Positions 1-8,595 are shown, numbered from the stretch's first letter. The stretch is 58,673 nucleotides of DNA from Thalassospira sp. MCCC 1A01428 (GCF_002115825.1 NZ_JFJZ01000029.1:1-58673); one strand, 5' to 3'. Made by a program: numbers and translations. The notes: generated from the letters alone by a model not told the origin.

Positions 1-471
1 ATGCCGGGACTAAACAGTTAGGGCCAGGTTAACCTCCCCGCGGACCATTTGCTCCTCAAGCCGGGCCGTATCAATGGTGCGCCAGGCAATGCGAATACCC
101 GGGGCTTCTGCCCGAATGATTTGGGCAAGCGGTATCAACACCGAATATTGAACATAATCGCTGGCGGCAATGGCGATTGTTGCTTCTATCTGCGTTGGGT
201 CAAACGGGCTGGTTTCGGCAATGACGCGGCGCACCGCCTCGATGGCATCATGCAACGGGGCCTGAAGGTCCAGCGCGCGTTCCGTCGGGATCATGCCGCG
301 TTGGGACGGCAATAAAAGAGGATCACCCAGCAGATCACGCAGCCGGGTCAGCCGGGCCGATATGGCAGGTTGGCTCAGGTTCAGGCGACGGGCGGCATGG
401 GTTACGTTGCGTTCGGCCAGCAATGTATCAAGCGTGACCAGCAAATTAAGATCAAGCTGTTCGATATCCAT
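1..471 (-). pseudogene. LysR-family transcriptional regulator, interrupted and cut by window edge
   Basis: The protein opens with a typical LysR winged helix-turn-helix (residues about 4-62, with the signature NLSQPAISARL) and the beginning of the substrate-binding domain. LysR proteins are about 300 residues, but this frame meets a TAG at positions 10-12 after only 153 codons, inside the family-typical stretch VNLALTV. One frame over, the last bases read F-S-P-G, which fits a LysR protein better, so a one-base frameshift is likely (real mutation or sequence error). The rest lies outside the window. It is divergent from the quinone reductase at 571, the usual layout for a LysR regulator and its target, so it probably controlled that gene. 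Confidence 0.6.
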
Positions 472-482
472 TCAATTTATAC

Positions 483-552
483 CAGATCATAAAAACTTTA
501 ATTTCAACGATAGCAGGGTGATGGGGAATGATCACGCATCAAAGCAGATCAT
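483..552. promoter_or_regulatory. Divergent regulatory region with direct repeat CAGATCAT
   Basis: Between the LysR start (471) and the reductase start (571) the octamer CAGATCAT occurs at 483-490 and again at 545-552, with a related TGATCA core between them. LysR regulators commonly bind the divergent promoter of their target, so these are candidate operator elements. That is inference only. No consensus promoter hexamers are clear. Confidence 0.3.
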
Positions 553-570
553 TCTGAAAAGGACGGAATT

Positions 571-1401
571 ATGAGTAACATTCTGATTGTGCATGCCCAC
601 CCGGAACCCCTGTCGTTAACCAGTGCATTAAAGGATCTGGCGATCACGACATTGCGCAACCAGGGCCATGTCGTGCAGGTATCGGATTTATATGCAATGG
701 GTTGGAAGGCGATTGCCGACGAGGCCGATTTTACCGACAGGGTGGCCGCAGACCGGTTAAGTTATGTTGCGGAATCGCGCCATGCTTTTGCATCCGACAG
801 CCAAAGCCCGGACATAGAGGCCGAACAGAAAAAACTGTTATGGGCCGATGCCGTATTGTTCAGTTTTCCGCTGTGGTGGTTTGGCGCACCTGCAATCTTG
901 AAAGGGTGGTTCGACCGCGTTTTTACCTATGGTTTTGCGTATGGTGTGGGCCAGCACGGCGGCGAACGCTGGGGGGATCGTTATGGCGAAGGGGTTTTGG
1001 CCGGGCGTCGGGCAATGCTGGTTGTGCCGATTGGCGGGCGTTTACCCCATTATAGCGATCGCGGGGTGAATGGTAGCCTGGATGATATTTTGTGGCCCCT
1101 TCAGCACGGGACGCTGTTTTATCCCGGTTTCGATGTTTTACCTGCCTTCCCGGTATATCAAAGTGACCGGATGGACGACGCCGGCTGGGGACAGGTAAGT
1201 ACAGACTTTTGCCTTTGTCTGGAGAATTTGTTCACCGTCGCCCCCATCCCTTTTCGAACGCAGAATGGCGGGCATTACGATGCCAGCCAGCGTCTTAAAC
1301 CGGGCCTTGGGGGTGGTGAAGGCGGCACGCATATTCATCTGGTTCAACCGGGCGACCCCGTGGAAACGGTTGCCGGACGATGGCAGCGTGCCGCTTTCTA
1401 G
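571..1401 (+). CDS. NAD(P)H:quinone reductase-like flavoprotein (flavodoxin_2 fold)
   Basis: 276 residues. The N-terminal strand followed by HAHPEP (residues 8-13) is the FMN/FAD phosphate-binding start of the flavodoxin_2 (NQO1/MdaB/KefF) family, and FPLWWFGAPA (99-108) followed by KGWFDRV is the second family hallmark lining the flavin. Members reduce quinones or other electrophiles with NAD(P)H in the cytoplasm, usually for detoxification. The ATG at 571 follows AAAGGACGG at a good distance. It is divergent from a broken LysR gene, which suggests loss of its normal control. It converges closely (10 bases) on the malyl-CoA lyase. Substrate unknown; family assignment is firm. Confidence 0.85.
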   Translation: MSNILIVHAHPEPLSLTSALKDLAITTLRNQGHVVQVSDLYAMGWKAIADEADFTDRVAADRLSYVAESRHAFASDSQSPDIEAEQKKLLWADAVLFSFPLWWFGAPAILKGWFDRVFTYGFAYGVGQHGGERWGDRYGEGVLAGRRAMLVVPIGGRLPHYSDRGVNGSLDDILWPLQHGTLFYPGFDVLPAFPVYQSDRMDDAGWGQVSTDFCLCLENLFTVAPIPFRTQNGGHYDASQRLKPGLGGGEGGTHIHLVQPGDPVETVAGRWQRAAF

Positions 1402-1411
1402 GTTCGGGTGC

Positions 1412-2398
1412 CTATTTCGCATCCTTTGCTGCAATAATATCGGCTTGATGCACCATAACTTCGGCCTGCTTGATCGATGCAATATCGATCAGGCGGCCAT
1501 CAAGGGCCACGGCACCGGCCCCTTCATTCTGGGCTTTTTCCATTGCTTCAAGAATGCGTTTGGCTTTGGTTACTTCCGCTTCTGACGGGGAATAAACCTC
1601 GTTGGCAAGGGTGATCTGGCTGGGGTGGATCGCCCATTTTCCTTCACATCCCAGCACCATCGCCCGTGCCGCCTGGGCACGATAGCCTTCGGGGTCGGAA
1701 AAATCGCCAAACGGGCCGTCAATCGGGCGCAGGCCATTGGCGCGGGCGGCTACTACCATGCGGGCGATGGCGTAATGCCACATATCGCCCCAATGATAAT
1801 CGCGCGGGGCGTCGCCGTCCTTGTCGGTTAAAACGCCGTAATGCGGGTTGGGGCCGCCAATGCCGGTGGTCATTGCTTTGGTGGATGCCGCATAATCGGC
1901 CACACCAAAATGCAGGCTTTCGTTGCGTTGCGATGCGGCGGCAATTTCATGAATGTTTTGCATGCCCAACGCGGTTTCAATGATCAGTTCAAACCCGATG
2001 CGTTTTTTGCGCCCCCTGGCGGCCTCGATCTGGGTTGCCAGCATATCAAGGGCATAAACATCGGATGCCGTGCCCACCTTGGGGATCATGATCAGGTCCA
2101 GCCGGTCGCCAGCCTGTTCAAGAACATCAACGACATCGCGATACATATAATGCGTATCAAGGCCGTTAATACGGACGGATAAAACCTTGTCGCCCCAGTC
2201 AATGTCGTTGATGGCGCTAATGATGTTTTTGCGCGCCTGTTCCTTGTCACGCGGGGCAACGGCATCTTCCAGATCCAGGAAAATGGCGTCGGCCTTTGAT
2301 TTGGCGGCTTTTTCAAAAAGTTCGATGCGGCTGCCGGGCACGGCCAGCTCGGATCGGTTCAGGCGTGCCGGGGCCGGGGTCGGGGTGGTGAAGCTCAT
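1412..2398 (-). CDS. mcl1: L-malyl-CoA/beta-methylmalyl-CoA lyase (HpcH/HpaI, CitE superfamily)
   Basis: 328 residues, close to the 318 of Rhodobacter Mcl1, whose sequence it follows almost throughout. Visible signatures are LDLEDAV (residues about 41-47), RINGLDT, the metal-ligand helix region FELIIETA and GPFGDFSD, then KWAIHPSQ near the end. The family reversibly cleaves malyl-CoA or beta-methylmalyl-CoA to glyoxylate plus acetyl- or propionyl-CoA with Mg2+ or Mn2+, as in the ethylmalonyl-CoA pathway and C2 assimilation. I chose the ATG at 2398 because AAGGAGA lies just upstream; an earlier in-frame ATG at 2425 lacks such a site. No other ethylmalonyl-CoA genes are in the window. A related malyl-CoA thioesterase role is the main alternative. 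Confidence 0.85.
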   Translation of the reverse strand: MSFTTPTPAPARLNRSELAVPGSRIELFEKAAKSKADAIFLDLEDAVAPRDKEQARKNIISAINDIDWGDKVLSVRINGLDTHYMYRDVVDVLEQAGDRLDLIMIPKVGTASDVYALDMLATQIEAARGRKKRIGFELIIETALGMQNIHEIAAASQRNESLHFGVADYAASTKAMTTGIGGPNPHYGVLTDKDGDAPRDYHWGDMWHYAIARMVVAARANGLRPIDGPFGDFSDPEGYRAQAARAMVLGCEGKWAIHPSQITLANEVYSPSEAEVTKAKRILEAMEKAQNEGAGAVALDGRLIDIASIKQAEVMVHQADIIAAKDAK

Positions 2399-2788
2399 GT
2401 CATTCTCCTTGCTGTCATTGCGCAAAACGGCGGATTGCCGTTAAGGGCGCAATGGCGTCAAACCTGTACCGGAGCCTGCCTGGGCAGAAAATGCGGTCTT
2501 TTTGTTTTTGCGCCGCAATAATTTGGCGCATGTTAGCAAAATCTGGCGGGTGGCGTCCAATGCGACGATGGTTGGGGGTGCATTTGCCAATAATTATGCG
2601 TGGCTAAGGCGAAGCCGGGCCGCAACTGCCGGGCATTGGCGTGTCCGGATCGCGCTGGGGATGATCCGGTTTCGAATGTTACTGGCCAGTATTTGTATGA
2701 AATTGAAACTATTATAGGAATTGTTCAGGTTTTATCTTTATATTGCCGATCCAATTTCCGGTTATCGATATAATGGGCCAGGGGTCTG
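2399..2788. other. Intergenic region, 390 bases, no gene seen
   Basis: Divergent spacer between the malyl-CoA lyase and the membrane diguanylate cyclase. Short open frames here lack coding character and ribosome sites. It should hold both promoters, the right end (about 2690-2760) being AT-richer, but no convincing hexamer pair or structured RNA was found. Confidence 0.5.
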
Positions 2789-3955
2789 ATGCGTCGTGCC
2801 TTTTTTGCCTGCATTTCTGTCGGGTCAATACCGCTGTTGATTTTGACAGCGGTAACGGCACTGGCATTTGCGGACAGGGCCGGGGTTTTGCCGGATGGTC
2901 TTGTCGGGTTTGTACAGTATCGTCCGTTTTTGATGGCGGTACTTGGTGTGGTACTGGGGGGATGGTTTAACCGGGGGCGCGTTGTTTACGCGATGCTGGT
3001 TTTGTTCTTCTGTTACTGGTTCTTTATCGGTGCACCCGCATTCCTGTCGCCAGAGGGTGTGCAATTCCTGCAACTGGCAACACTTTATATTATTCCGGTG
3101 AACCTGTTGTTGCTGGCGTTTATGTCGGAACGTGGTGTGTTTCGGAAACGGGGCATTGCGCGCATATTGTTTCTGTCCCTGCAGTTTTTTGCCCTGATGC
3201 TTTTTGCTGTCCGGCCCGATGTTTCAACCGCTTTATATAACGTGATGAACATCCGTTTCATTACGTTAGACGGGATGGCAAACACAGTCCCCCAGATGGC
3301 CTTTATCATTGCGGCCATAACAGGTGTGGTGTTGCTGGCACGGGGGCGGTCGCTTGAATTTGCGTTTGTTTGTACGTTACCGGCGGTTTTTACGGCCATT
3401 GTGGTTGAACCCCGATATGTCCCGTTTGGCTATCTGGCGGCGACGGGCGTGGTTTTGGGCGGTGTTGTTCAGGAAGCCTGGCGCATGGCATTTGTGGATG
3501 ACCTGACGGGGCTGCCGGGGCGGCGCGCGCTAAGCCATGCACTGGTGGAACTGGGCGGGCAATATTGCATTGCCATGCTTGATGTGGACCACTTTAAAAA
3601 ATTCAATGACAGCCACGGCCATGACGTTGGTGACATTGTACTGCGCAAGGTGGCCCGGGAACTGGATCATATGGGGGGGGGCGGCAAGGCATTTCGCTAT
3701 GGTGGCGAAGAATTTGCCATTTTATTTGCCAGCCGAACATCCGTGCGCGCCACGGAAACGCTGGAAATTTTACGCAAAAAAATTGCTGCGACCAAAATTA
3801 CATTGCCCGAAGCAAAGCGTGGCGTTGGCATTACGGTTTCAATCGGTCTGGCTGAAAGGGCCGAGGGTGAAAGTGACCCCTGGCGCGTATTAAAGTGTGC
3901 CGATGAAAAACTATTTGTCGCAAAAGATGCTGGAAGAAACAGAATCCAATTCTGA
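2789..3955 (+). CDS. Membrane-anchored diguanylate cyclase (GGDEF)
   Basis: 388 residues. The first ~225 are very hydrophobic and contain about seven or eight predicted membrane helices without a recognised extracellular sensor domain. The GGDEF domain follows from DDLTGLPGRRAL, with LDVDHFKKFND for Mg/GTP binding and active-site GGEEF at 305-309. It should make c-di-GMP from two GTP. The inhibitory I-site (RxxD, nine residues before GGEEF) is absent: that stretch is glycine-rich (MGGGGK), so product feedback inhibition is unlikely. The glycine run is encoded by nine consecutive G bases (3673-3681), a slippage-prone tract just before the active site. Start ATG follows AGGGG. Confidence 0.88.
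   Translation: MRRAFFACISVGSIPLLILTAVTALAFADRAGVLPDGLVGFVQYRPFLMAVLGVVLGGWFNRGRVVYAMLVLFFCYWFFIGAPAFLSPEGVQFLQLATLYIIPVNLLLLAFMSERGVFRKRGIARILFLSLQFFALMLFAVRPDVSTALYNVMNIRFITLDGMANTVPQMAFIIAAITGVVLLARGRSLEFAFVCTLPAVFTAIVVEPRYVPFGYLAATGVVLGGVVQEAWRMAFVDDLTGLPGRRALSHALVELGGQYCIAMLDVDHFKKFNDSHGHDVGDIVLRKVARELDHMGGGGKAFRYGGEEFAILFASRTSVRATETLEILRKKIAATKITLPEAKRGVGITVSIGLAERAEGESDPWRVLKCADEKLFVAKDAGRNRIQF
3673..3681 (+). repeat. Homopolymeric G9 tract inside GGDEF coding sequence
   Basis: Nine consecutive G bases encode part of Met-Gly-Gly-Gly-Gly about ten residues before GGEEF. A one-base slip would put the catalytic motif out of frame. The tract is directly visible; phase variation is inference. 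Confidence 0.7.
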
Positions 3956-4041
3956 TCGCATGATTGCATTGAAGTCAGAATGAATATTGTGAATTTTATT
4001 CAAAATTGTTTGCCTTAATGGCGCAAAAATGAATTTTAATA

Positions 4042-4135
4042 CTTCATTATATTTAGTTTTTATATGTTTGTCTTGTCTGGAATCCGGTAGTAACCTTTCT
4101 GTACTTATTCATTCGTGCAGAAAGAGGCGGCCATG
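4042..4135 (+). repeat. Duplicated promoter/leader segment, copy 1 (relic RTX gene)
   Basis: This segment aligns without gaps to 6435-6528, the leader of the downstream RTX gene, about 63 of 91 positions identical before the ATG by hand count. The best-conserved blocks are around CTTCATT, TTTAGTTTT, CGGTAGTA and TGTACTT. In both copies the alignment ends in a purine-rich ribosome site and an ATG. It probably carries the family's promoter and may still drive the intact RTX gene at 4549. Confidence 0.7.
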
Positions 4136-4470
4136 ACGTGTGTTTCAAATGCCAGTGGTAATAAAGACAGACGGGAAAAGGCAGAAAGTTCGCAATTGAC
4201 GTAGATTCCACGCTTCTTTTTTGGGGAGCGTTTGAAAACGACGTGGAACGCGACGGTATTTTTGACGTCGATGCCCGTGATTGTGGCAACAAGATTCAGC
4301 ACAGACCTGCATTTAAAAATTTCCGATTTTCTTGCCACCCCGCCGGGGAAATCAAACGGATAGCCATGGTGATTTCACCGACACGCCCCATGACGTCGTT
4401 GGTGTGGAAATCGACAGAATCAACCTGTCGGATATCGCAGATGAATATGTGCAATTTGGCAGCCCGGCCA
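4133..4470 (+). pseudogene. Internally deleted relic of a third RTX calcium-binding gene
   Basis: The ATG at 4133 lies exactly where the RTX2 start falls in the duplicated leader, and its first 20 codons (containing N-A-S-G-N) weakly match the RTX start G-T-S-G-N. That frame stops at 4202. From about 4198, a second frame reads DSTLLFWGAFENDVERDGIF, matching the conserved C-terminal ADTFLWDTFEGGAERDRI of the two intact RTX proteins. From about 4380, a third frame reads GVEIDRINLSDIADEYVQF, matching GVQIDGIDISHLTPANVVF. So the promoter, start and last ~90 codons of a paralogue survive, frameshifted, while the several hundred codons of repeats between them are gone. The next intact gene starts 79 bases downstream. 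Confidence 0.75.
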
Positions 4471-4548
4471 CGCCTTGCAAAGCAGTAGCAGGAAAGTTTC
4501 ACCCGGTATTTGGCGCGTTATTTGGCCTGTGAGGCCAGGGAGGATGTT

Positions 4549-6294
4549 ATGGCGCAGATCGTCGGAACGGATGCAAATGATACCCTTAAGGACACCGCAG
4601 AAAATGACGACATTTTCGGCCTTGATGGCAATGACCGTATTGAAAGCAGCGCCGGACATGATGTGATCGAAGGTGGAGCAGGGGCCGACACCTTTGTTTT
4701 TGGCGGAGAAGGTCGAAGTGCAACGCTTTCCTATGTCAGCTCGGATGCCGGGATCAATGTTGATTACGATTACTATTCTGCCGAACTTGATGCCAGCGGC
4801 GGGGACGCCGAGGGTGACACGGTCATCAGCACTGCCGGTCGGATCGACATGACGATCATTGGATCGGATCATGATGATCACTTTGATGGCAGAAATGTCG
4901 TTTTTGAAGGCGGTGGCGGTGCAGATCATTTCGACGGATATAATGTTGTCAGTTATGCCCACTCAGGTGAAGGGGTTACGGTTGATCTGGCAACCGGATA
5001 CGCCAGTGGCGGCGATGCCGAAGGTGATAGTTTCGGAACGTATTTTGGCCTTCAGGGTTTGATCGGTTCTGCCCATGATGATTATCTGACCAGTTCACAT
5101 TACAGCGGAAACCGGATGGATGGCGGCGCGGGCGATGACGTGCTTACCGGGTCCTCTGTCATTGATACCCTGATCGGCGGGGTTGGCGACGATACGCTTG
5201 CTGGCGGTGGCGGCAATGACAACATGACGGGCGGCGCCGGTGCCGATCATTTTGATGGCGGGGCCGGTAACCTGGATTCCGTGCATTACGATACGGCGGA
5301 TGCGACGACGGGTGTTTATGTTGACCTTGCAACGGGTGAAGGGCAGGGAGGCGAAGCCACCGGCGATACCTATAGTGGTGTCGAAGTGGCATATGGCACC
5401 AATTTTGATGACACCCTGATTGGCGATGAGGGCGGCAATGTCCTGAGCGGCCTTGGCGGCGATGATTTTATTTTTGGCGGCGGCGGAAATGATTTCCTCC
5501 GCGGCGATGAATTTGGCGCGACCAGTAGTGACGATTACCTTGATGGCGGTGTAGGCAATGACGACCTGGAAGGTGGCGGTGGCAGCGACATCCTGATTGG
5601 CGGTGATGGCAATGACATCCTGACCGGTGGCCTTGGCGGTGATTTGTTAAAGGGCGGTGCCGGTATCGACACCCTTGATTACAATGATCACGGCGAAAGT
5701 GGTGTCCGGGTCAATCTTGCGACCGGCCTTGCCGAAGGCGAAAGTGCCGATGGTGACGTGTTCGAGGATATCGAGAACCTTGGCGGTTCGCGCTATGACG
5801 ATATTCTGGAAGGCGATCAGGGACGCAATATTATTGAAGGTTCCTTTGGTGACGATATTGTGCGGGGCGCGGGCGGGCATGATGGATTGCGCGGTGGTGC
5901 TGGCGATGACACGCTTGTTGGTGGTGATGGCAACGACCTTTTGACCGGTGATGGCGAGGATGCCAACGGCGCGCACGGTGCGGATACCTTCCTGTGGGAT
6001 ACTTTTGAAGGCGGCGCGGAACGTGACCGCATCACCGATTTTGGCAGCGAAGATAAACTGGAATTCAGCGCAGAGTTTCAGGATAAATCCGGCATTCACG
6101 ATTTTACCGATTTGCTGGCGCATGCCGAACAGAATGACACCGGCGTGTATGTCGATTTTGCCGACGGGCGACATTATGGCTATGGCGTGCAGATCGACGG
6201 GATCGATATCTCGCATTTGACACCTGCCAATGTTGTGTTCGACGAACCTGATTCGGACACAGAATCTGTTGGTTTTGAGGGAGATCTGATTTGA
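4549..6294 (+). CDS. RTX (hemolysin-type) calcium-binding repeat protein 1
   Basis: 581 residues, acidic and glycine-rich, with roughly seventeen nonapeptides of the GGxGxDxLx type, which bind Ca2+ in a parallel beta roll outside the cell. Between repeat blocks are four copies of a ~50-residue unit of the form GVxVDLATGxxxGGxAxGD followed by GSxxDDxLxG. The last ~100 residues, from ADTFLWD through ERDRITDF to GVQIDGIDIS, resemble the C-terminal cap of type I secreted RTX proteins and are nearly repeated in the next gene. No signal peptide and no catalytic domain are visible. I chose the ATG at 4549 because AGGGAGG lies five bases upstream, rather than the TTG at 4510. It probably uses the promoter of the relic upstream. 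No type I secretion genes are nearby. Adhesin, surface-layer or matrix roles are possible. Confidence 0.88.
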   Translation: MAQIVGTDANDTLKDTAENDDIFGLDGNDRIESSAGHDVIEGGAGADTFVFGGEGRSATLSYVSSDAGINVDYDYYSAELDASGGDAEGDTVISTAGRIDMTIIGSDHDDHFDGRNVVFEGGGGADHFDGYNVVSYAHSGEGVTVDLATGYASGGDAEGDSFGTYFGLQGLIGSAHDDYLTSSHYSGNRMDGGAGDDVLTGSSVIDTLIGGVGDDTLAGGGGNDNMTGGAGADHFDGGAGNLDSVHYDTADATTGVYVDLATGEGQGGEATGDTYSGVEVAYGTNFDDTLIGDEGGNVLSGLGGDDFIFGGGGNDFLRGDEFGATSSDDYLDGGVGNDDLEGGGGSDILIGGDGNDILTGGLGGDLLKGGAGIDTLDYNDHGESGVRVNLATGLAEGESADGDVFEDIENLGGSRYDDILEGDQGRNIIEGSFGDDIVRGAGGHDGLRGGAGDDTLVGGDGNDLLTGDGEDANGAHGADTFLWDTFEGGAERDRITDFGSEDKLEFSAEFQDKSGIHDFTDLLAHAEQNDTGVYVDFADGRHYGYGVQIDGIDISHLTPANVVFDEPDSDTESVGFEGDLI

Positions 6295-6434
6295 TTTCCG
6301 GCCATGGAGCAGTTGTTGTAAGTAATATTTGAATTTTTTCATGTAAAATAAGATTTTAATTTTCGATGAAAATTGATTTTACTTTAATTTACTCGGAATT
6401 AATTTTAATTTTGAGGCAATAACATAATTTATTG
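6295..6434. other. AT-rich spacer between the two RTX genes
   Basis: Strikingly AT-rich DNA compared with both neighbours, with many A/T tracts. No terminator follows RTX1. Such islands upstream of secreted-protein genes are typical binding places for nucleoid silencers (H-NS-like, or MucR/Ros in alphaproteobacteria), which is inference here. A 7-base inverted repeat GCAATAA/TTATTGC spans 6416-6435. Confidence 0.5.
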
Positions 6435-6528
6435 CTTCATTTTATTTAGTTTTATTGCATTTGTATTTGTTAACCTGCGGTAGTAGCCTTGGTGTACTTT
6501 TTCATCTGTACGCAAGGAGGCGAGAATG
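6435..6528 (+). repeat. Duplicated promoter/leader segment, copy 2 (RTX2)
   Basis: Ungapped counterpart of 4042-4135. It ends in AAGGAGG (6514-6520) and the RTX2 ATG at 6526. Conservation outside the ribosome site suggests promoter or operator elements shared by the family. Confidence 0.7.
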
Positions 6529-8595
6529 GCGAGCATTATCGGAACCAGCGGGAACGACGTGTTAACCGGCACGGAAGAGGTTGATCAGATCTATGGCCTG
6601 GCGGGGGATGACCAGCTGACTGCCGTGGGTGACGGTGATGTTCTGGTTGGCGGGGCCGGTGGCGATACCTTTGTGATAGATGAAAGCAGGGTCGAAGTTA
6701 CCCTTTCATATGAAGGGTCCGAGCAGGCTGTAAATCTGGATTATCGCTTAAATGACGCCCTGATATATCCCGATGCGGTTTTTTCTGCATCGGGTGGCGA
6801 TGCCGAGGGTGACAGCATTGTCGCCCGGGATTCAGTCGGTCGCCCCACCATCAGCGTGATCGGTAGTGATGGGGATGACCACATTACCGGCGATTTCAGC
6901 TATGTTGATGGCGGGGCCGGGGCGGATACTATTCATTTTGAAAAGGGTGAATATCTGTATCGGCAGAGCGTGCTGGATTATTCATCGTCAGATGCAGGCG
7001 TGCAGCTTGACCTGAATGACGGTTTGGGGCACGGCGGCGAGGCCGAAGGGGACCAGATATCGTTTTCCGATGATGTGCATACAGTTGAACTTCGCGGAAC
7101 GGCCTTTGATGATAAGTTCGTCGCCCTGGAAGATGAACGTTCCGTTATTGACAGTGGTGCCGGTGACGACATTTTGATCGGCAGTTCCAAGCTGGACCAG
7201 TTCGATGGCGGCAGCGGCGACGACTATATGGATGGCGGTGGCGGCAACGATACCTTTGTTGGCGGGGAAGGGGCCGACTACATGCTGGGCGGCGCAGGCA
7301 AAAACACCCTAGACTATCTCGCCTCCGATGCCGGGGTAAATGTGAATTTGCAAACAGGTGAAGGCAGTGGCGGTTATGCCGAAGGCGATACCATCCACGA
7401 TTTCACGGTTGTCAGCTTAAGCCAGTTTGATGATATCGCGACGGGAACGGATGGGGCCGATACCCTTTTTGGCAGGATGGGGACAGATACCATTTATGGT
7501 GGCGATGGCGATGACAGATTGAACGGCGAAACCCTGTATGGCGGGAACGGCAATGACAGCATGGGCAACGATGCTGACGAATATGAAGGTGCTGGTGACA
7601 ACCCGGATAACTATCTTGATGGCGGTGCCGGGGATGACTCGGTGTATGCCGATGGTGTCGGTCATGACATTTTGATTGGCGGCGACGGCGATGACTGGAT
7701 GGAAGCCGGTGGTGACTTTGATCCCGAGATAACAGGTAACGCAACACTATGGGGGGGTAGTGGCGATGACTGGCTGTTTTCCCATGATGGTGGTAGCGAT
7801 ACCCTGTTGGGCGGCAGCGGTGATGACACCATTTATGGTGGTGAAAATGGCGACGTTATGGATGGCGGTAGTGGTTTAGATACCCTGTTTGTGACAACTG
7901 ATCCCGGTAACCCCATAACCGTTGATCTGGCGGCCAGCGAGATTTCCGGCGGTCACTATGAAAATTCCACCATCAGCAACTTTGAAAACCTTACCGGCAG
8001 TTATGGCGATGACATTTTTTTCGGTGATGACGGTCGCAATGTACTTTACGGCGAGTGGGGGAATGATTCTCTGAGCGGTGGCGGCGGTGATGATTTGTTA
8101 CAAGGCCTCGGTGACGATGATTTTCTTTCCGGCGATGATGGACGCGACCGGCTGGAAGGTGGTTCTGGCACTGACTATCTGAAGGGCGGTAATGGCCATG
8201 ATGTGCTTCAGGGAGGGGATGGTAATGACGTGCTTGAAGGCGGAGATGGCAATGATTATCTGATCGGCGACGTTCACCACAGAGGACTTGCGTCGGGGGC
8301 GGATACCTTTTTATGGGATGATTATGAAGGTGGTGCCGAGCGTGACCGTATCGTCGATTTTCAGGCTGATGGATCAAATGCCGATTACATAAAACTGTCG
8401 GACAATTTTCAGTATAAATCCGGCATTACCAATTTTGAGGGTTTTATCGACCACGCCGAGCAGAATGATACCGGTGTTTATATCGATTTCGCCAATGGGG
8501 CGCATTATGATTATGGTGTCCAAATTGATGGCATCACGATAGATGACCTGGACGAAGACCATGTTGTTTTTGATGATGGCATGGTCGTTAGCTAA
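6526..8595 (+). CDS. RTX (hemolysin-type) calcium-binding repeat protein 2
   Basis: 689 residues, a longer paralogue of the gene just upstream. The start (GTSGNDVLTGTEEVDQIYGL) parallels RTX1, and the central part alternates Ca-binding nonapeptides (GGxGxDxLx) with GVxVxLxTGxGxGGxAEGD units. The C-terminal ~100 residues (from ADTFLWDDYEGGAERDR to YGVQIDGI) nearly repeat RTX1. No signal peptide or enzymatic domain is visible. The family is normally exported in one step by a type I ABC system recognising the C-terminus, folding once external Ca2+ is met; the exporter is not in this window. The start is secure (AAGGAGG six bases upstream). It has its own copy of the family leader, so it is probably transcribed separately. 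Function beyond calcium binding is unknown. Confidence 0.9.
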   Translation: MASIIGTSGNDVLTGTEEVDQIYGLAGDDQLTAVGDGDVLVGGAGGDTFVIDESRVEVTLSYEGSEQAVNLDYRLNDALIYPDAVFSASGGDAEGDSIVARDSVGRPTISVIGSDGDDHITGDFSYVDGGAGADTIHFEKGEYLYRQSVLDYSSSDAGVQLDLNDGLGHGGEAEGDQISFSDDVHTVELRGTAFDDKFVALEDERSVIDSGAGDDILIGSSKLDQFDGGSGDDYMDGGGGNDTFVGGEGADYMLGGAGKNTLDYLASDAGVNVNLQTGEGSGGYAEGDTIHDFTVVSLSQFDDIATGTDGADTLFGRMGTDTIYGGDGDDRLNGETLYGGNGNDSMGNDADEYEGAGDNPDNYLDGGAGDDSVYADGVGHDILIGGDGDDWMEAGGDFDPEITGNATLWGGSGDDWLFSHDGGSDTLLGGSGDDTIYGGENGDVMDGGSGLDTLFVTTDPGNPITVDLAASEISGGHYENSTISNFENLTGSYGDDIFFGDDGRNVLYGEWGNDSLSGGGGDDLLQGLGDDDFLSGDDGRDRLEGGSGTDYLKGGNGHDVLQGGDGNDVLEGGDGNDYLIGDVHHRGLASGADTFLWDDYEGGAERDRIVDFQADGSNADYIKLSDNFQYKSGITNFEGFIDHAEQNDTGVYIDFANGAHYDYGVQIDGITIDDLDEDHVVFDDGMVVS

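Noticed and set aside
4420..4962. Antisense frame across the RTX1 start as a possible regulator
   Set aside because: Falls opposite the repeat region and relic; the similarity pattern is explained by the sense strand.
5647..6342. Antisense frames within the RTX genes (also 7412-7747 and 7991-8377)
   Set aside because: Reverse complement of Gly-Asp repeats gives long Ile/Ala/Thr- or His/Arg-rich frames without meaning.
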